Source: Seiridium cupressi (lineage: Eukaryota > Ascomycota > Sordariomycetes > Amphisphaeriales > Sporocadaceae). From it: DNA of 64,000 nucleotides. The notes under the pieces were generated by a model, which saw only the letters and a list, made by a program, of their open reading frames with translations, was not told where the DNA came from and made no database searches. The stretch spans positions 62,001 through 126,000 of the forward strand of contig JARVKI010000016.1 of assembly GCA_036674765.1 (NCBI GenBank). The letters are read 5' to 3'. How positions within the stretch are numbered: the first letter of the stretch is position 1; each line of letters starts with the position of its first letter. This document shows positions 58,339 to 64,000 of this stretch, piece by piece. The position numbers were made by a program, and so were the translations under genes.

Positions 58339-61300
58339 TACCTGACTCGGAATTTCGCAGGAAGTCAACGATAAGGGCGATCAGAGGGAGATGCTGGTAA
58401 GAAAAACACATTAGTATGAACGTGAGTAAAAACCGACTTGCGTGATGCAATTAACGTTAATGGACTCGAGGAAAATTGAAATATGGAAGGAAGTGTCACA
58501 TGCTCCAATTCAGGTGACTGCATAGCCATGCAATTGTTACAACTTCCTCAATGTCACCCCGTCCTTTCCAAATCCGAGTTCGTCGCTTGGTCTCCATTCA
58601 CATGCAGATGTAGCGGTGAATGTCGAGAATATCACCAAAGAGTGCGATAGGGTGCGATAACGAGGACGCAGCAGAATTTGCTATAGTGTAAGGACTTAGA
58701 ACTTACGATATCAAGATTGATGTCCCCTTGAACGACCTTGGACAAGCAGACTGATTTTTTGTGGCAAAGAGAATGTGATGTGCCTGTTCCAGCAGACTTT
58801 GGCCTTGGTTGATGCGTAAAGTTCTCAAGTTGCCTGAGTCTTGGTTATACAGCCAGGACGAAGATCTGTGAATTACGAGAACGAGGGCGGTGTTGATGGC
58901 TGTAGGTCGCTTCCGATTATGCCAATCTGCACGGCCAAAAACGCGGTGGAATTATGCAGAGGATTCTCGTGGTAGACTTGTAGAGGGAGGTCGAGATGGG
59001 TAATGCCTAGAGCAAAGTTCGAATTAGCTTTTTTTTTGTTTGCAAAACGGCGCCGAAGTCCGGGGGGGTGATGACGGTGAACAAGGCAAGTAAAGAGGAA
59101 GCAGCGATATCCGACATCTGGCGAGATGTCTGCCACAAGTTAGACGGACAGCAACAAGCCAGAAACTAGGCGTTGATTGGTGTTGAGATGCACCCATTCG
59201 ACCACGTTGGCCGGGGTGCACGGAGAGGGCTTTCGAGCCATCGTTGCCGTGTCGGCCATGCTACCGGCAATTGGCGGAACACGGGCAACGAGCAGGTAAG
59301 CAGTCGCAGACTAGCAAGCAAAGAGCTCGAGGGCAGCACTGATGGCCAAAGTGCTGTCGTTGCTGGTAACGGCATCCGGAGGGTCATGACGATGTTGATT
59401 GATATGATATCAGAGCAAACAGCAAGCACAGGGCACGACGAACGCTAAACGCGAAACAGGGCAGCATGTGGTCCTTACCTCGAACTTTTGGGTGATGATT
59501 TCTGGTGATTCGGGATGCAAACGCGTCGAGGTTGAATGTGCAGCGTGCGCGGCGTGTCGTGATTAAGGAAGAGTGAGCGAGTGGCAGCTTCCCTCGCCTT
59601 TGATTGTAAGATGTGGAAAAAAAAATTCGACGAGACGTCAAAAGAAAATATCGGACATAGGTGACATCGACGTAAACGGCCCCCCTACCTAGCTGCTGGG
59701 TGTGGAAGGAGAAGTGCTGGGTACTTAACTTAAGTGGTGGACAGAGCTTTCAGTGTGCTGGGAGGTCTGGCACCACTTGTGGGCTGTGGACCTGTCGAGC
59801 GGGTGGGTTTTTTTTTGGGGGGGGAGAAAAGGGAAGTGGGCCGGTCGATGACCCCTTCCCTCTAACTACGTAGGCCCCATCTTCCCTGGCCCCAGCACGA
59901 GTGGCCCCCGTCCGTTTCAACGCGCTCCCTGCACTTGCCTAGCACTTGCTCGCACTCCCGTTTCTGTTAGCCCAGGAAGGTACATTGACATTAACCTGAC
60001 ACTTGGCATCCTCTCCAGGATCCCGTGGCTCCGGGGCTCAGGGCTGCATTGGCTTCCATGCTGCTTCCACCGCGGCAACAACGCAGCAGACGTGTTGGTG
60101 CTAGTGTAGTCGCTGGCCGGTGAATACATTAAGTACTGTACTTTGCATGCTGGAAATACATTCATTACCCATACACGACATTGCCATGCATGCCATGCCA
60201 TGCTCAGCTCCATACTGCGCATTGCAATTCCCATCTCTCGTATATCTGTCCCATCTCACTCGAAATCGCTCTCCTATCCCAATTGCACCGCTTTCGCTTT
60301 ATTTGGATGTTCTGCTCCATTGCCCTTGGCATGGATGATTCCCATCAGGTCCCTTTTCACGGTGGAGCGAGCAGCATAATACGCCCAACTGCCAAATGAC
60401 CACCATGGATCAGCTCTGCCTGCGCCAATCTGGGGCGTCCTGCAGCTGATCAGGTACCTGCAAGACCAACTGGTCCTAGCATCGTTTTAGGGCTCGGACG
60501 CGTCTGGCGCCCATGAGCTGTACCTTGCCAACGACCCTCTCCTTGGACCTCCCCTACAGCCAGACTGCCGATGGTCACAGCTCCAGCACTGGCAGGTACG
60601 AGCTAATTTGGCGCCCTGGCCTCCTGAGCTACATCAAGAAACTCAAAAAGATGCAGGCAAGCTTGGGGCAACTGCTCGTCAGAAAAGCATCAACATTCCC
60701 GTCACATTGAACACCAAATGCCCTTCGTTCATCATGTCAAAACGAAGCAAATACCAATGGGGGGCCCAGGGCCCGAGAACAAGATCCGTCCCCGTGTGTT
60801 TTCTATAGACACAGACAAATTCTGCAGCGACACCATGGATTGCCGGGAGATTGCTGATCACCTCCTGGTCTGCCCAGGTTGTGGTGGCCGCCTGATAACG
60901 GTACATTGCTTAGCATCAGCACAATTGGCTACCATCAGTTCCTAACTTAGCACTCAAGAAACCTGTCTTGATACCTAGTTCAGAGGGCAAATTGGTCGTT
61001 AAGCAAATAGACTCTGTGCAGCAGTTTAAGCTTCTCGGCACCTGCACAAGATACGAATACCCATGCAACAACTTTTGAGGCTGTGCGTCCTTTACGCGTG
61101 CCTCATTGCTCCTGCTCTACCATTCTTTCGAAACACACTGGGCTGTATTCGTCATTTCTCATGTTTGCTTCAGAATCGAACTGATGGGCTTTTTTATGAG
61201 ATATTGGGGTACAATGACACTTGGACCGCGGAGCTCTCGATCTTTTAATTTTTATTCTCTGTGGGGGGAGGGCGGCGCAAAATCACAACGACACCAGTAC

Positions 61301-64000
61301 TGTAGTTGTACCACTCATAAATGAGAGATCACTTCTCCTATTCTCATCCACGGAACAGCACTGTTTCTATCCTGCAGAGCCTTGATTTTAACTGGGATAC
61401 GTTAGACATGGCGCACAGGACACTGTGGGACCCCGTCTCTGCTCCTGTTTCTTCTTGTCAATGGAATCACCTATGGAACATATGGATTTCACCGGCCATC
61501 CTTAGCTCTTACACTTGACTGTCTATTGGTACTCCGTACCAATATTCATCTCCCAGACACCCAAAATTGGACACAAGCCAACTTTAGCTCCCCACAGACA
61601 ACAGACGGCTTTCGGAACCACGTACAGGGCACCACCTTCTCCCGTTACATGCCATAATCGCCTTGGATTGGTGATCGTCAGTCAATCGTCTTCATTAGGG
61701 GGTACTCCTTGTTGAAATCATGCCGTTGGCCGCCAAGTGTCGTTGCCCCAGAGTCCCTTCCCTCTTGAAGGCATTGCTGGGCCATGGGAAGTTGGACGAC
61801 TTTCAGAAGACTTGCAAGGTTAGCCTACCGCTATTCGCAGATCGTGCTTGATGAACGTCAGCTATTCTATCCATAGATGCGTTCCGAGGCTAGTGTTGCA
61901 TGAAAATGCAAGGCAGGCCTGAGATTGGCTCTAGCCCGACACAGCAGGTTTCTGGAAGGCTTCGAGAAGCATGAGATGGGTTCTGGAAGCAATTCAATGC
62001 AAGGCACGCTCCACCCCAATCGTGCGGCAGCTCGTGCTTTGGGGGCTCCCCAGTCCCTTTAAACCACCAATACTTTTCGTCGAAGGCATGTCCATGTCCA
62101 CCTTGATCAGAAGCTATGCATGTCGGGAAAGTGATGCTAGGACCGGAGTCGACGAGATCAAACATGGGTCCGTGTAAGGCACATCTCCCGCTGCGGACCG
62201 TCGAGCTTGGATACCCTCCGTTGTAAGGGTTGGAAGTGACATCAGGCCTGCTCAGAACCCCAATTTCGGCGACGCCTAAATCTACTGCGAACATGGACAT
62301 TGCACACCGCTTCAGTTCCTGATAACCTTGAAATCGACAGTCACTCTGGCACTTTGCCTCATTTGGGTTGGTTTCCAGGCTTCCCAAATGTCAATTCTGC
62401 ATTGAGTCCACTAACCGGCTCCATTGCGGACACTATTCGTACTGTCACCAGCTTGGCATGACTCGCACGCAGATGACTCGGGACTCTTGCACCTCCGGGT
62501 ACAGAGGTTCTCTCGTCAATGGCAGCAGAGTCGTACGGTACTTTTGGATTGAAGAATGAGTTCGTCTTGCTCATATCATGAACCATGTCTTTGCTTGGTT
62601 GATGGAGCACACACCTGCAGGAACTGAGCGTTGATCTGCGCTTGTATAACCCCAGGCCCTGTTTTTGCACGGAGACCATTTAGGCGCATGACTGGGGAGG
62701 GTATCGCAGCACCATCAATTCCAGAGCACGTGTTGCTATTCGTGCGTTGACATACTGAGTGCTACATTCGCTGTCGAAAAAAGGCCTGAGGGCAGCTGTG
62801 GCTCGATTCAGACACAAGGCGAGCATTTTGTCGGGAAAGGGTTCTCAAGGTGGGATGGCCCACTACCCTCCTCAGCAGCTGTACATTAGTTTGTGCATAC
62901 AATGGTGCATTAGCCTTTCCGGGTTCTCAGGCGATTGGCTTGCTGGCTTAGAGCTTCGTTTCAGAAACAATTTCTAGTCTCTTTCGACGTCGGGACTTCC
63001 CTGCCCAGCTCAGCTAAATATGCTACAGACGACTGGAGAGCAGGTCATAGTCATGATCGCATTAAGATACGTTCATTTCACACCATGGCGGCTTCTCTTA
63101 AACGACCTTGCGCCTCACCCGCGGCAGCGCCCTTGCACTAGCAAATGTCAATTCAATACGAACGAGCTAGAAGGTCGCTAGAACACTTCTAGAAGACGGG
63201 AACTCCTAGTGCCCTTTGAAACCAGGCGATGTGCTTCAGGAGTCAGGGCCATCTTCTGATCTCGCTCGCCTGACCTAAAGAAGCAATCGTGGGGGGCAGC
63301 TGAAGACCAAAAATCGCCGATGCGCCGGGAGGACGTGGCAGCAAAGTGCACAGATGCAGATGAAGGGCAGTGTGTCGAATTTGGGTGCTCACCAACCACA
63401 CTGCGCAGCTCAAATTCTGATATGGACAGAGCTAGTACGTGTTCGTCCGGTTGCATTGCATCGCGGCCGTCACGCAGTGAGGATCTTCGTGCCTTGTGCT
63501 TTGCAGGACCCCCTGCAGAAACTCCAGTACTCAGCGTCCACGGCACATGACCATTTGTAAGTGTCTCGTATATGGAGCGCATAGTTAATGGGGTACCAGC
63601 GAGGCATGCTTTGGTTATAATGCGCTACGGAGCAGGTTCATGGGAGCATCACTTCTCGCTTCCTCCAACAATATCTACCCGTCAGCCGTCTAACCTGCGA
63701 GGGTCTTGGGATCGACAACCACGACCAGGTCACAGAATCAACAGAACTGTCATGCACGGTCCACAACGTTACTGCACCAGCCACGTAGATTTCTACAGCG
63801 CCCACGAACTCCATCTTACCTCGAGAATATGTTTCAAACCCTTGCTCAGAGTCGCATGTTGAGCGCTTGGGTACCCGGTTCGCCTTGGTTGCACCTCGAT
63901 GTCGTCAACTGAGCTCAAGACCCCATACCATTGCAAACCTTGACCAGGTTTCAGTGGGCTGATCGACCCTTGATCTGCCTTTGACGCAACTCTTAAGGTG
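58339..64000. other. 5.7-kb region without a supported gene
   Basis: It presumably begins with the promoter and leader of the C2H2 gene. ORFs up to 165 codons (61890-62387, minus, TTG start) occur on both strands, without domains. A T9G8 tract is at 59808-59824 and CATGC-type direct repeats at about 60180-60203. A spliced small gene or non-coding RNA cannot be excluded by eye. Confidence 0.35.

Noticed and set aside
61890..62387. 165-codon minus-strand ORF
   Set aside because: Starts with TTG, has no ATG near the start, no domain, and overlaps another unrelated ORF.
1..64000. CRISPR arrays, insertion sequences, secondary-metabolite cluster, operon-like defence system
   Set aside because: No regularly spaced repeats, transposase or polyketide/peptide synthase sequence was seen; gene spacing and introns are eukaryotic.

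Overview
The window reads as a chromosomal segment of a filamentous ascomycete, most likely a Sordariomycete and probably Hypocreales. The genes are widely spaced, single and on both strands. They have short introns (mostly 49-155 bp) with GT..AG ends and CTRAC-like branch sites. The gene content is typically fungal: an AcuK/Ert1-type Zn2Cys6 regulator, an ExgD-type membrane beta-glucanase, an Argonaute and a Mx-like dynamin. There is no sign of bacterial organisation. The species call is inference from gene content only. I rebuilt exon structures by hand from splice signals; in every spliced model listed as complete, the exon lengths sum to an intact reading frame.

Left part (1-17 kb). A giant plus-strand coiled-coil/disordered protein fills 1307-8861. 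A Pof1-like nucleotidyltransferase (9748-10824) follows. Next, on the minus strand, is a serine-rich single-pass membrane protein whose frame is cut by one TGA and then stays open for 90 more codons. After it comes a hypothetical protein carrying a Glu-Lys hexanucleotide repeat that broke the assembly (100 N at 13926-14025), then a two-exon amidohydrolase.

Middle (18-44 kb). A six-exon Argonaute with an RGG-repeat N-terminus and the residues expected of a slicer is followed, 2.5 kb away, by a dynamin-superfamily GTPase with one apparent GC-AG intron and a long tail after its GED. Then come a tRNA-Lys(CTT), a hypothetical protein, riboflavin kinase, the AcuK/Ert1-like gluconeogenesis regulator, a gene-poor stretch of about 5 kb, the ExgD-like glucanase, and the divergently transcribed E1-beta subunit of branched-chain 2-oxoacid dehydrogenase.

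Right part (44-64 kb). A possible coding relic precedes housekeeping genes: F-actin capping protein alpha, cytochrome b5 and TFIIE beta. A DsbA/FrnE-like thioredoxin-fold protein and a four-finger C2H2 transcription factor follow. The factor has about 5.7 kb of apparently gene-free DNA upstream, running to the window end.

The genes do not form a biosynthetic cluster or an operon-like system; they look like independent core genes plus a few lineage-specific ones. The observations most worth a second look are the in-frame TGA with its open extension, the repeat-broken EK protein, the GC-AG intron and long tail of the dynamin, the FG-like segment in the giant protein, and the 20-residue charged repeats in the cytosolic tail of the glucanase.
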